A stretch of 64,000 bases of DNA from Whitmania pigra (Eukaryota; Annelida; Clitellata; Hirudinida; Haemopidae), in assembly GCA_021613335.1 (NCBI GenBank), contig JAJTWR010000044.1:224501-288500 (forward strand), in the 5' to 3' direction. The translations under genes and the position numbers were made by a program. This document shows positions 1 to 11,439 of this stretch, piece after piece. The first letter of the stretch is position 1, and every line of letters begins with the position of its first letter. The notes under the pieces are model-generated. The model saw only the letters and a program-made list of their open reading frames with translations, did not search any database and was not told the origin of the DNA.

Positions 1-3000
1 GACAAAGCTGAAAAAAGACATTTTGTCATTCACAATAATAACAGATGTTTTGTGGTTGATCTATTCGATAGTTATCAGCAAATGTCGATCTGTACCATCC
101 GATGAAAACAATAGATTAATTCTGGCCCTGAAGTCTTCCATGAGTTGCATTTCGGTATCCCCGCCTCCGGGAATGTCAAACCAGTTGCTGTCGTCGTCGG
201 CCTTATTGCTCTTGGCCGAAGCACCGCCCGTCGCCTTGATAGGGGATGTCGGACTCGCCGATTTCGATTTGTCGTCTTTTTTGGCTTTAAACTTTGCATA
301 GGAAAGGGCTTGTGGTGCACTGCTTGCCTGTCTCGGTTGGAAAGAACAGACGGCCAGATCGTCTTCGTAGGTCGGGGAGCTGAGAGAGTCCGAGGACATG
401 TTTGCCTCAAAACTGACGCTCTTTTCATCTGTTTGTCGATGGGAAGAATACCTAACTCATTTGTGCATCATGTGCAAATCTGGCAATAAAATCGTTTTAC
501 CCGACGAGTGACTATCGGAATCGCTGTTGATGAACCAGCTGCTCGGCCCCTCGATAGTGGCGCACGAATGGTGGGCCAACCTCTGGGCTAGACCGTCGCC
601 TTCGGCACATTTCTTTCGAATCACGGTGGTCAGAGAGGACGAGGGACACAAGGCATTCCTCCCATCCTTCGTGAAACATCGGAAAGACGCTTTGCCGCTC
701 TTGAGTTTGTTTTCGTCGACCACCTGGCTGCTACCAGAGGCATTCATCACCAGATCTTTGGATGCTTTGTGCCTGCTATAACTCGACGAACGTCCAAGCA
801 TGGAAGCCAGGCGATGATGGTGGTGTCTGTGATGATGATGATGACTCAAAAGTTCCGGGTGCATGGAGGAAGACGATCGCTGCTGTTGCAGTTGACGTTT
901 CTTTAACTCGGCATCGTCCAAGGCAAAAATACAGTTCTTTCTGCTAATTATTAAAAAAAGATTAATCACATGTTCTATTGTCAGACAAGAGATTAAAACT
1001 GTTTAGAGAAATTATTTCAGCCTACAATAATATTAAATTTTGTGTGTTTGTTGCAAAGAGCAATTTAGTCTTGATTTGATTAAAATTGATTACATCTTGT
1101 TGTTAAGAAATGTAATTGAATAAAAATAAAAATGATTGATAAACCAACCTGCATGATGAAGATTTTTGCTTGCAAAAATGACTCTGAGTCTGACACATGG
1201 CATCCTTCTGCAACGGAGCTTCAACATTCTTGTTCAACTTTTCTGAGAAGATTGAGAGTTTCTTCAAGTTGAGAACATTGTCAGGGATGTCTTCCCCACT
1301 CTCAGAAAGATCGATGTAGAAACTGTCCTTCAATCTGGCACCTGTTCCACTCTTTGAAGGACTCAAGACCTGAGATTTCTTGCTAATCATCGATTTGTCG
1401 AAAAGGTTTTCTTTGTTTTTTTGAGAGAAAGAATTTGACATAAAATCAGGAGATGAACTTTCAAAAGATTTTGTGCTGGGAAAAGAAGCAACTTTGTTGT
1501 TGAGATCGATGCTTACTCTCCTGTTGCATCTGGCAGAATTGTAACTTTCAGAGGCAAAGCAAGTTTTCTTGGGTTTTATTTCGCTCGGATGGGGAAAAAA
1601 TTCCATCTCGGGACTCGTTTCCTTGTAAGAACTCAGAGAAAACGCATCTTCTGGCCCGAGCTTTTTGTCCTGCCATGCAAAACCTTTGGAAGGCTCGGAG
1701 ACCTCTGTCGACAGTTCGTGATCGGCACTGTACGACGAGACCGTGTTGAACTTCGAAGAATCTTTGAGGCTGTCCTTGGATCCGTCGTTCCTCTCCTCGT
1801 TCGTACGCACGTCCGTGGCACTGACGACGTTCTCGCTGAAACTCGTCTTGTCGTTCGAATCGTATCGATGAGGATGTTTTTCGAGCTCCTCCGATTCGCT
1901 AAACATGTGATGGTCCACGGTGCTCTGGGCGCGTTTAACTGCTCTCCTGTGTTTGTGGTGGCGCCCCTTGAAAGCGATGCTGCTTTTCAGAGGCGGATGC
2001 TGAGCGAGAAACTTCAAGTTGTCGACTCTCATCCTAAGCATCTTGTTTGGACTGCCCTCGCACGAATCCCCTCTCTCGCTCGGCGACCACTTTTCCAGCA
2101 AGAGAGTGTCAAGGTCGAGCATGGCCATGGCAGATCCGGGAAGTCTTTTGACTCTGACCAGCCTGCTGACGTGGGGCGAGTTTCCGGCACGACCGACTTG
2201 GAGATCACAGCTTTCGACGTTGATAAAAGAATAACCGCAGGACACGTTTCGACTGGGGAATGCCTCCCTGTATCGTGACTCCAACATGGAACCTCTTTTT
2301 GCCATCAATCTGTTCTTTGCTCTCTCCCCTTGATGGTGGCTCAAAATAGCGTCCGTGCTGCAAATCTTCCATTCTGTTAACAAAATCAGATATGATTACA
2401 TTTTGAAGCAATTATTTGGCCAGACGTAAGGAAACCTGAATCGTTGCAATTAATCTTTAGATCCGAATTCTCGGCCTGAACTTTGCTTGCAATGTCTTGG
2501 GTTCCATCCTGCTTCTTGAGCTTGCGCCCACTTCCGCTGCTATCGGAAACCGACATCCGAGAACTACACAAGACAGGAGGAGTCATGCAAGGACTGGCCA
2601 CCCATTGGTTTGATGTGGTGACTGCAGTCATCTCTATCCCTTCTGAGGTTTCACTAGAAAATAATTTCAATAAATTCATAAGTAATAATTACATAAAAAG
2701 AACAAATCTGATACTGACATCATGTTTTGGCTGGCCTCCTCTGTGGCAGTCTTGCCATTCTTTTCAACCTCCCCACTGGGTTGATTAGAGCTTACTGCTT
2801 CAGTCAATATAATTGTTTTAGTGTCTTTGCTATCAAACATGAGATGCAGACGATAGTTGAATAATTTAATGATGATAAATATGACGGCAACTGAGCAACA
2901 GTAGGCAATCCACACAAAGGGTGTGAATGAAACAGTCTGCAAATAAAAATATAGATTGGGAATATTATCTAACTGCAGCTTCATAATCTTAGAATATATG

Positions 3001-3383
3001 TCTGTTTATATTCATATTGCAGCAATCTAAATTATAATTATTTCCAATGCTTTCATCTATTTGTCAAATATTAGCTTATTTATAATGAAATATTTATTTT
3101 TAATGCCTGCACTGCAAACACTTATAAGACAAATATGTTTAGTTTTTCATTTGTTATTGGTAATTTGGAAACAGATTTTATTGCTGAAAGCTAGCATACG
3201 TCGTTGACAAAATTTATATCTAAACCAACTTACCCAAAATAACACCAGAGGGTAACATAACAAAAATAACCACATATATAAATGAATGGCATTACAAAAA
3301 CTTTCTTGTTGAGGTTCATAAACCCATCCACCGGTAAGAGAAGCAAATATCCCTTGTCTAATTATTACGAATGTATTGCCCAT
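1..3383 (-). CDS. PCNX: Pecanex-like multi-pass membrane protein, N-terminal part (partial)
   Basis: Spliced minus-strand gene running off the left edge. Coding exons by phase: 3383-3234, 2936-2719, 2653-2436, 2373-1149, 940-501, 428-96, and 7 onward past the edge. The ATG at 3383 opens a protein whose first 25 residues (MGNTFVIIRQGIFASLTGGW, then V-Y-E-P-Q) match the diagnostic pecanex start 'RQGxxASLTGGW-Y-x-P'. The two N-terminal membrane helices follow (LYMWLFLLCYPLVLFW and IAYCCSVAVIFIIIKL), then the N-Y-R-L-H motif. Next comes a long Ser-rich low-complexity region with a His-rich stretch (exons 4-5), as expected before the main membrane block. Pecanex is a very large ER/Golgi membrane protein; the fly gene affects Notch signalling and neurogenesis. 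The catalytic or transport role is unknown in the family. The multi-pass core and C-terminus lie outside the window. An in-frame ATG at 3611 exists but the family start is at 3383. Confidence 0.9.
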
Positions 3384-4846
3384 GCTAAAACAATCAATCA
3401 AAAGTAAAATTTCTAAGTTCCGAGTCAGGGCGGCCCAGAACCAACACAAAAAACACAAAGACCACAAACTGCTTCCTAGAAGCATTACCTGTTCTTTGTC
3501 AATTATTTGAGAGCGACGTCCCAAGTTTAACGGTAATTCAAATAATATTAGAAAATATACATATGTTATTAAGCAATTTATAAGTTTAATCTCACCTAGG
3601 GAGGCATTCACCTAATTGCGAAAGTCGCATTGCTAAAATGTGAGGATCGAGTATTAAACGGACGACCCAAGAGCGTTTAACTTAAATAGTTTTAGCAGTC
3701 AGTTTGGATCTCCTTATTGAAGAATTGCATTATCTTATCTTTTTGCTATGACGTTCACGTGCAAGTACAACGCAAAATAATAATAAAGTTAACATAAGTT
3801 TACTTTGTACCTCGATTCTAATTTATACAGAATTTGATATTGAGGATGTTGTACAAGGACGTAATTTGGTAGTGGGGCAGACAGCTCCTCCTTGGCTAGA
3901 AGCAAAATAAGTAATTTTCGATGAAAAAAGCCGAAATGGAGCCCTTGGGGTTGCATCTCCTCTTGATTACCGACGTCATCTAAGGATCTTTTTCTTGGAA
4001 AGTGTTGCTTGAAAGCGCACATCTCCATTGGAGGTGCAACTGATAGGGTTAACAAAATCTTTGATACGCAGTCTTATGAGATAAGGAGCCATACCAAACT
4101 GATTAATCTGTTGACCTCTTCGCCAGGAAGACATTCAGGGACGTCACTTGAGGGGCACCTGACTTGAGGTTAGAAGCGAAATAGGCCATCTCAATTTTTG
4201 CGAGGACTTGCGCCCCCCGGAAAAGCCGAAATGACATACCCGATCTCCAAATGATATTTCTCACGTAAAAGTTGAATTAGCTCATCAGTGACGCGCACTT
4301 AACGCGATTACGGGAATCCAGTCCAGGCTTTCACTCAAAGTTATGTCACTTCCCCAATGCACTACCAAACAAACCCAAATAGACATAAATACGTTGCCTC
4401 AGGGCCATCACATTAAGCTTTTACAAATTACCTTCATAACTGCATTATATCTCTCATTCGCATGATGTAGAGTGTGACACTATTTGCCTTTTTATGTCAC
4501 ATAATATTGCCTTAAAAGAATTTAAATGGTATTAAAATAGTCCCACATGTATTAGGACAAACAACAAACAGGCAAAGTGGCATTGCAGGACAAAGTGAAG
4601 ACACGTTTTCCAGTTTCAAATGCATTCAAAAAGTAGATGTACAAAAAAGCAGAAAATGGAGCAACATTGTGTTCGAGAATTAATGCATGCATTTGACAAG
4701 CACAATAACAACTAAATCATGATTTCCTAATGAATGCTCCAATGATGAATGTTAAAAATAAGGAGCAAGAACCAACATAATGGCGACAACACGAAAATTC
4801 CAAATGCCCACTCAAATACATTGCCATTGATTGCACTTTACAAAAC
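3384..4846. other. Intergenic: pecanex upstream region and B4GALT7 3' flank
   Basis: No convincing gene. An open frame at 3789-4055 (minus, 88 codons) has no family resemblance and no supporting splice context. Two short related segments sit at about 3898-3942 and 4168-4232: both run 'tagaagc-aaata...' into 'aaaagccgaaatg'. They suggest a decayed local duplication. The pecanex promoter should lie here, but no TATA box is evident. Confidence 0.5.
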
Positions 4847-6265
4847 CTACACAAAATCGATATTGTGTTCGTGAAGGGATGCCAACAGACTTTCAAATTC
4901 TCTTGAAGATATTCGACTTCTCATCTTCTTAACATGGTTTTTCAGCTGTTCGAGGTCCATGCACCATGGTGTAACGACAATGTCGCATCTCAACTCGACA
5001 TTAACAACTGTGGCTGGATAACCGTCGATGGTTATTACGTGCCTCGATATCTCATCGTAAGCAGTTGTGTTAAGTCCAGATCTTTTATCTAATTCCCTAG
5101 ACCTCTAAAAAATTGAATATTTGTAAAATATCATTTACAATTTATTTACCTATAATTTCCAGACTATTCAAAAATCTAAATCTATTTCTAAAGACAATTA
5201 AAAATAGATGTCTCCACTATTAATCAAGGTAACCATGTGAACATCATCAAAGGAATATTTAAAGACAATAACTGCTCTCACATCTTTTTGATCTCCAAAT
5301 CTGATATTATCTCTTGGTCTCCTGTATTTGTTGTGCAAGTGCTTGAAGGTCTTGTTCCCTGTTGTTATGTTCAACGGTCTTCCCACCTTACAATGAAGCA
5401 ATTGTTATTATTCATTAATGTCGATGCTATTGAATATCTACCAGTTAAATAGGCTTAATAATGAGTAAAAAAATTATCATTTTTAATTCATTCAATAACT
5501 AAAGTTAACATCCAATGAAGAACAACTAACCTTCAGATTTGCCTGCTCAAGTCTCATAAAAAACTCATCGTCCTCTCTTCCCCAACCCCAGAAGTTGTTG
5601 GACATGCCATTCACCTGGCATCATTTAGCAACTTTTCGTCATTCTTTCATAATAACTAATCGCCTAAGCATGAAAACACGAACCAACTCAAAATTTTGAT
5701 TTGATATCAGCAGAATACCACCAATAAATTTTTTGTAGTGGTACCTAGGATGGAGGTTTGGGGCAGATACATGAAACGGTCCAAATATTGGATATGAATA
5801 ACTCAGGTCAGCAACCATAGGAAGGAGATCAACATCATGCATAGCAATGTAATCACATAAATGTTCCTCCTTTCTTGACAAAAGATATCCAATATTTATA
5901 AGAGATCCTCTGTTGAACCTAATTTAAATATAGTCAAATCAAATCAATTCGTCAAGCACTGCATAAAATTGTGTTCGGAACACCCACCTTAAGCTATCGA
6001 TTTGATTGATAACAATAAACTCATTATCTATGCGTTGTTCACACAAAAATTGCTTCATATGGGGAACGAACACAAGTAACTCATCGAATCTGTCTCGAAA
6101 CGGTACGACAAGGCATAACTTTGGTTCTCCTTTTAATCCGCAGTTACCTTTAGTGCCATCCTTTTTAGTTATATCGGGATACAAGACCAGAACTAAAAAA
6201 CTGGAACACACAAAAACTCCAACAGTGAATAGGAAAGAGTAAAATGCCCTCTGTTTCCTTTTCAT
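4847..6265 (-). CDS. B4GALT7: Xylosylprotein beta-1,4-galactosyltransferase 7
   Basis: Golgi enzyme that adds the first galactose to xylose in the glycosaminoglycan-protein linker of proteoglycans. Five exons: 6265-5988, 5918-5684, 5614-5531, 5386-5282, 5104-4847 (stop TAG 4849-4847), giving 319 residues, against 327 in human. Type II membrane anchor near residues 8-28 ([20 protein letters not shown]). Then [16 protein letters not shown], the [10 protein letters not shown] block, the metal-binding D-V-D in [21 protein letters not shown], and the acceptor-site motif [23 protein letters not shown] and a C-terminal T-P-W-C complete the family signature. An in-frame ATG at 6292 would add nine residues; I prefer 6265 because it directly precedes the basic anchor. 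The stem is shorter than in vertebrates. The ATG lies about 370 bp from the stop of UTP6, which is on the same strand. Confidence 0.95.
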
Positions 6266-6292
6266 CTCAATATCGTAGTTATACCAGCACAC

Positions 6293-6636
6293 ACTGCCAC
6301 TCTACTCATGAGCAAGAAAAAATTAACGAGCAGCGTACCAATTAACTGAGATCGAGCGGTCTTCTGAGACAACGCGTGGAAGCACTTGAAGAAAATGTAA
6401 ACAACGACAGCAAAAAAAATTGATTTGGTTGAAAACTTCGGCATGCCACGAACGCAGCTCACGCGCTTAATATATTCAATCGATTTATTGCAAAATTTCT
6501 TTCGTTGCCCTACACTGCCTAGCAAATACATCTGGCACAACTTAGAATGGGATGGCGCGAGCTAGATGCACACCCGACGAGCGGAGTCGAGTCCACATTT
6601 ATCCGCGAACATTAACAAACAGTTCAACAATTATTA
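6293..6636. promoter_or_regulatory. Short spacer between UTP6 stop and B4GALT7 start
   Basis: About 345 bp that must hold the UTP6 3' UTR and the B4GALT7 promoter or 5' UTR. A minus-strand open frame at 6262-6540 is not supported by family resemblance. The stretch around 6540-6600 is relatively GC-rich (ggcgcgagctag, cgacgagcggagtcgag). No TATA box was seen. Confidence 0.4.
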
Positions 6637-9600
6637 TTATAAGTGTCCACATTTAAACATGGTATATCTTTCAATGAATTGACTCTCCATTCCGGGATTA
6701 AGATTTCTGATGGCCCTTGTATAGATATCCTCGACATTTGAAGGGGAGTCTTTTGATTCAAACTTGATATACTCCATCCACAAATCTGTTAAAAGGTACA
6801 GTTAATTAGAAATTTGTGTAGAGTTAAGCACAATATGCCCCTAATTTCATATTACCAATGTCGGAGTTTCCAAAATCGATAAGGGACTTGTCAAATGTTT
6901 TCCTTATCAAGGATGCTTCTACTTCATCCTATTTAAAGAAGTGGTTAAATTATGCAAGTTGTTAATCCAGTTTAATAAGCTACAACAAACTTGTCTTAAT
7001 TCAGTCTCCAAATAAATTTTCACCAAATGGGATGAGTAAGGCCTGTCTTTTGAAAGCCTATGATGAATTGGATGTCAAGTTAAAATAAACTGTTACCATT
7101 ATATCAGTGAATCCATAAACAAACCAACCTCTTGAATAATTTCCTAACAAACTGAAGAGATTTAGAACAAGCAGCCCAATTCATATACATTTCCTTCATG
7201 GTAATCGTCAATTCTCTGTTGCTTGTCTCAATGCTTATCTGGAAAAACAGTTTAATTTAATTTTTGTACCATCTTAAGTGGTTTTTAATAAAAACCAACC
7301 TCAAATATTTCCTCCATTTTGTCTTGTTTTCTTTCCATAAACCATTTTATAACAACTTTCCATATTTCAACTAATTCTGATGACTAAAAAAACATTGAAA
7401 TGAAGAGAATGCGTTAAAATGACTCCAAAATGTAATTGGGGAGGAAACATACCTTGGTCAAGTACTTGTTGCATTCCTCAAGCAAATCCAGAACAATCTT
7501 GGCATCGCAGTTCTCTGATGATGTCATAGAAGTGAATACAGTTTTCCAAATGTCCAGATTGGTTGGGAACTTGTAAGCTAGCATGGGTGTTACCTTCATT
7601 GCAAGACTAACATCACCACTTTCATTCAAACAGCCAATCTGGAATGCAATTTCAGAGTCAAAGTAACTCAATCATGTAAATCTTTTAAGAATATTATGAA
7701 GAAATTAGTTTTAGTGTAAAATAAATTATTAGGATAAATTATTATATTCATGTTAATATATTTTAAAACTGTTTCACCCAGTTAGCATTATGATAATGCT
7801 AATTCATGTAATCACAATAATTCTTAATTTAGTCATTGCAAATTGACAATAGTTTGAGGTAACAAGATGATATCATGAAACTTATCTAACCAGTTAATTA
7901 ACAAAACAACTAACCAATGCAACTGCAATGGCTTCTGTGATCATGTTCTCGTCAATTGATTCCAGGCAGACAAGTTGAGCATGATCATAGAGCTAAAATA
8001 AAACCAAACAATAAATAAGTACATTATATATTGCCTTAAGTTCAAGCATCAGCAGCATCACTCATATAACATCATCTCGTAGAAGGTTTTTGCGGAAGTG
8101 TACACATCATTGTTCTAGATAATGGAACCCTCTTGAGCCGACTTGCACACTGCAACCCAAGGGCATTCCACTAATCCAACACAACATATCACATCAATGT
8201 TGATGTTATAGAATGCAACCTATCCAGCTAACCTGTGCATACTGCCAGCAAAATTTAAAGTAAAGTACCTGTGAAGCAATTTCTCGTGGAAGTTTTGGAG
8301 TTTTCAGAGCATTTAGCAAAAGCTCCACATACATCTCCCATATTGTTTCTGTCAAATAAAATAATCATTTATTCTTGTTACATTAGATAAATTAAGTCAC
8401 AATTAGAATTACCCGATTTTATGTTTTCAACAACGTCCTTGAAGCATTTGTATGACTTTTTCAAGATAACATTGACTGAAACCAAGAATGCAATCAAATG
8501 TAACTCCAAAGCATCTTATCGTTAAGCTCATTCTTAATGACTCACCTGGAGTTCCTGATTTGTTGTTTTTGAGATCAATCATCATGTCCATCAAACATCT
8601 GCAAGCAACTGCTGCCTGTGCTCTTTCGTTGTCGACATAAAGAACATTACTTGCCAGACTGAATTGAAAAATCAACATTAACTCACAACAGTAAATTTAA
8701 GAAACAAAAAAATTTACTAACTTTTCATAGATTTTGTCTTCAATCCAGACAGCAAAGTCAAACAATCTGATGATCTCAACAAATGACAAACAAAATTCCA
8801 CATCACCTGAAAATACTCATTCTTTATTAGATTTACTTTTACACCTAAAAACCTTCAAAACCTACCAGTAAATTCCTGCATAGCATTTTCCAACACAACC
8901 TGAGCTACTAGGCCCTTTGCTACAGAATCGTCTCCCTAAAATTATGCACTGGTCTTTAAAGTCCAGAATCTATATAATAAATAATCTTATAATCTAAAGA
9001 AACCTGAAATACCTCAATGTTCTCAGCATTCTCATGGCTTAGAATGGTGTCTCTCATTTGTGTCTTTTCAGCATTAAGAAGCTCCATCCTGAAATACTTT
9101 AAGAATTACTTTTTTAATTTTTAATGAAACTTTTGCAGGTTATTAAAGCACTGGTTAGTCGTCTGATTGCAAACCTCGCGATAAAGAAGTTTTGATCTAC
9201 GATTGGTCCTGAGAGACTTTTGCAGAACATTCCTTGCAGCTGCCATGGAGTGATTGTGTTCCATTTCATACTTTGCTGCCATCACCCACAGACCTGAAAT
9301 GATATGAGCACTCAATTTGCTTCAATTACTGATGAACATAGTGCAATAAATATGACATCATTTACTGAAAGATTGACACAAATTAAATGAATTAAGAATT
9401 TAAACACACTTTCATTGTGAGGATTAAACGTGAGGGATCTCGTGAACAATCCTGCAATTCTTACTTTTTCGTTCTTTAAAAAAATATTTAATAATAAATA
9501 GCAATAATCAATTAATAAACAAATCAAAAAAATAAGAACACACCCTCTCTATGCAGAACTGAATGTGCTTCATCCACAGCTCTACACACCCCTGGTAATT

Positions 9601-10324
9601 AAAACCTTGTTGTCACTTAGAAACGAAATACCGTAAAAGTTCATTCAGACCACTAACTTGAAATCTTCTCTCTGCAAGCTGACAAAAATAAGAATAACAT
9701 TTAAAAACATTCACAATTCAGAAAGTGCCTTTTTGAAATCACAACCTCACTTCATTGCAAACACATATGATTACCTGGTAATGGAGATGTATTCTTTTTA
9801 AGATTCCAACTTCAATTTCCTTTACCATCAATGAACATTTTTTTTCCTTTAAAAATAATATTGTTTAACTAGTCGTCAAGAACCAATATCCTCACTTTCA
9901 TTAACTCACTCGTCTCCTCCTTTTCAACAGTTTCAGCACTGCTTTTTCGTACTATAAAAATTCAGTGCAGTTTTAATTAAATGTTTAGTTCATTTCAGAA
10001 CAAATCACTTACTTCAACGTAATTGAGATAGCTTTTTAATTCCTTGGTTTTCCTCCTAATTTTGTATTCGTGCGCTCTTCTTTTTTTCAATATCTTACTG
10101 CAGTTTTATTATACTATAGTTTTATTTGAATTAATTAAATTCTTAGCTTTATCTAGACTAATATAAAACATATGCTATACATTGAATCCGCTTTTTAGAA
10201 TGACTTTATGCCACAACACAAGTTAGACTTACTTGACTTCATCGTCGGAAAACAGATCTAATTTCTTCATTGCTTTTAATTCAGGAAGCATCTCCTGAAT
10301 GCTTTTTTCGGCAAACTCCGACAT
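6637..10324 (-). CDS. UTP6: U3 snoRNA-associated protein UTP6 (SSU processome)
   Basis: Nucleolar HAT-repeat protein of the small-subunit processome, needed for 18S rRNA maturation. Twenty-one exons: 10324-10233, 10097-10013, 9951-9910, 9846-9775, 9678-9658, 9591-9544, 9473-9410, 9293-9175, 9096-9013, 8935-8866, 8806-8722, 8658-8546, 8475-8413, 8348-8269, 7992-7915, 7638-7453, 7383-7300, 7238-7129, 7057-6991, 6928-6856, 6785-6637. All phases close, giving 594 residues against 597 in human. The N-terminus reads MSEFAEKSIQEMLPELKAMK then K-L-D-L-F-S, the canonical UTP6 opening. HAT-type blocks include LWVMAAKYEMEHN, LYRE-YFRMELLNAEK and DLWMEYIKFE; the protein ends K-C-G-H-L, as human UTP6 ends in G-H-L. 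Exon 5 is only 21 nt. Introns are mostly under 130 bp; the one between exons 14 and 15 (8268-7993) contains a GC-richer insert. Confidence 0.95.
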
Positions 10325-11439
10325 TTTTGTTGATGTTAAAGTTCTGCTTGCAGTTTATTCACGAGAAAACACGCTGACTAAAACGATAATAAGATAATCA
10401 AAACAAAACTGTTTTTTGAGTTAATAAAAACATATATCTTGTATTTATTTCTTTTTTTAAATATTCTATTATTCTTCACACATATTTCTTAAATTTAAGT
10501 AGATTATTTAACAATTAAATTAAATTAATTAACAAAAACTAGTCAAGGTGATTGTGATATCGAGAATTGGTTTGATTTTTTAACATACACATATTTTCTG
10601 AGCCACGTTTATTTGTGATTTATAACCAGCAAAGTATTAATTAAAACATTTTAACTTCGCACAACTTTGAAACTAGGTAAATTTATTTCGACTTTAAAAT
10701 TTACAAAAGGCCTACACATATATCTAAATCTGTTAACACGCTGAATCCTGAAATATCTTTACAATCCACTTGTTCTAAATAAAACTCAACAAATAGGTAT
10801 ATGCTGTAATAATTTTATTCTTTACAACACTCGTTGCACGGATTTACCTAAATTAATATCCATCCGTGCCTTTTAAGAAATTTGAAGTAGAAAATAAGGC
10901 ACTGGCACTGAAGTCCTTTACAACGACACAATATTGTTGATCTATTGTTTTTATGGGATCCACGTCAAATAAAAATTCCTGCATCAAAACTTCAACTAAC
11001 TAAAGATATTTTATAAAGGATAAAAGTCTACAATCTCGGGGTAAAATGAATGAATTTATAAAATCTACATAAAAACCAACGCAACAAGAACACTTTGTAC
11101 ATGAAGGCTTTTCCAACATGTTTTGAAACGCATTAAATATGCTAAATTTAAACATGACGTAACAAGAGTGGCCTGTATTACATTCACAAGAATTTTCAGT
11201 AAAAATTTGAGATAAAGATTAGATCTCTTTATTTTTCAAAACCCTGGCCTTGATCTTTCTCGACCATTTCTTCAAAATAGAAGTTGTTTAAGAGTTTACT
11301 GCCAAGCATTATTAAGCTTAAGTCAGTATGTGTGAGCATTGGAGTTGTGTTGATGAAACCAAAGTATTGGTGAAACGTCCGAAAAGTGGAATTTGAACGA
11401 AATTATTCTTAACATTATTTGGGAGTGTTCAGAAATTAA
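10325..11439. other. AT-rich spacer between UTP6 promoter side and GMC 3' end
   Basis: Very AT-rich, with no open frame longer than about 60 codons and no family resemblance. It must include the UTP6 promoter and the 3' UTR of the GMC oxidoreductase. I see no repeat family or RNA gene. Confidence 0.5.

Noticed and set aside
145..489. Plus-strand open frames opposite pecanex exons (23-301, 145-489, 1589-2278)
   Set aside because: Antisense shadows of the pecanex Ser-rich exons; the sense frame carries splice sites and correct phases.
3789..4055. 88-codon minus open frame upstream of pecanex
   Set aside because: No family resemblance, and pecanex has its canonical start at 3383, so no upstream coding exon is needed.
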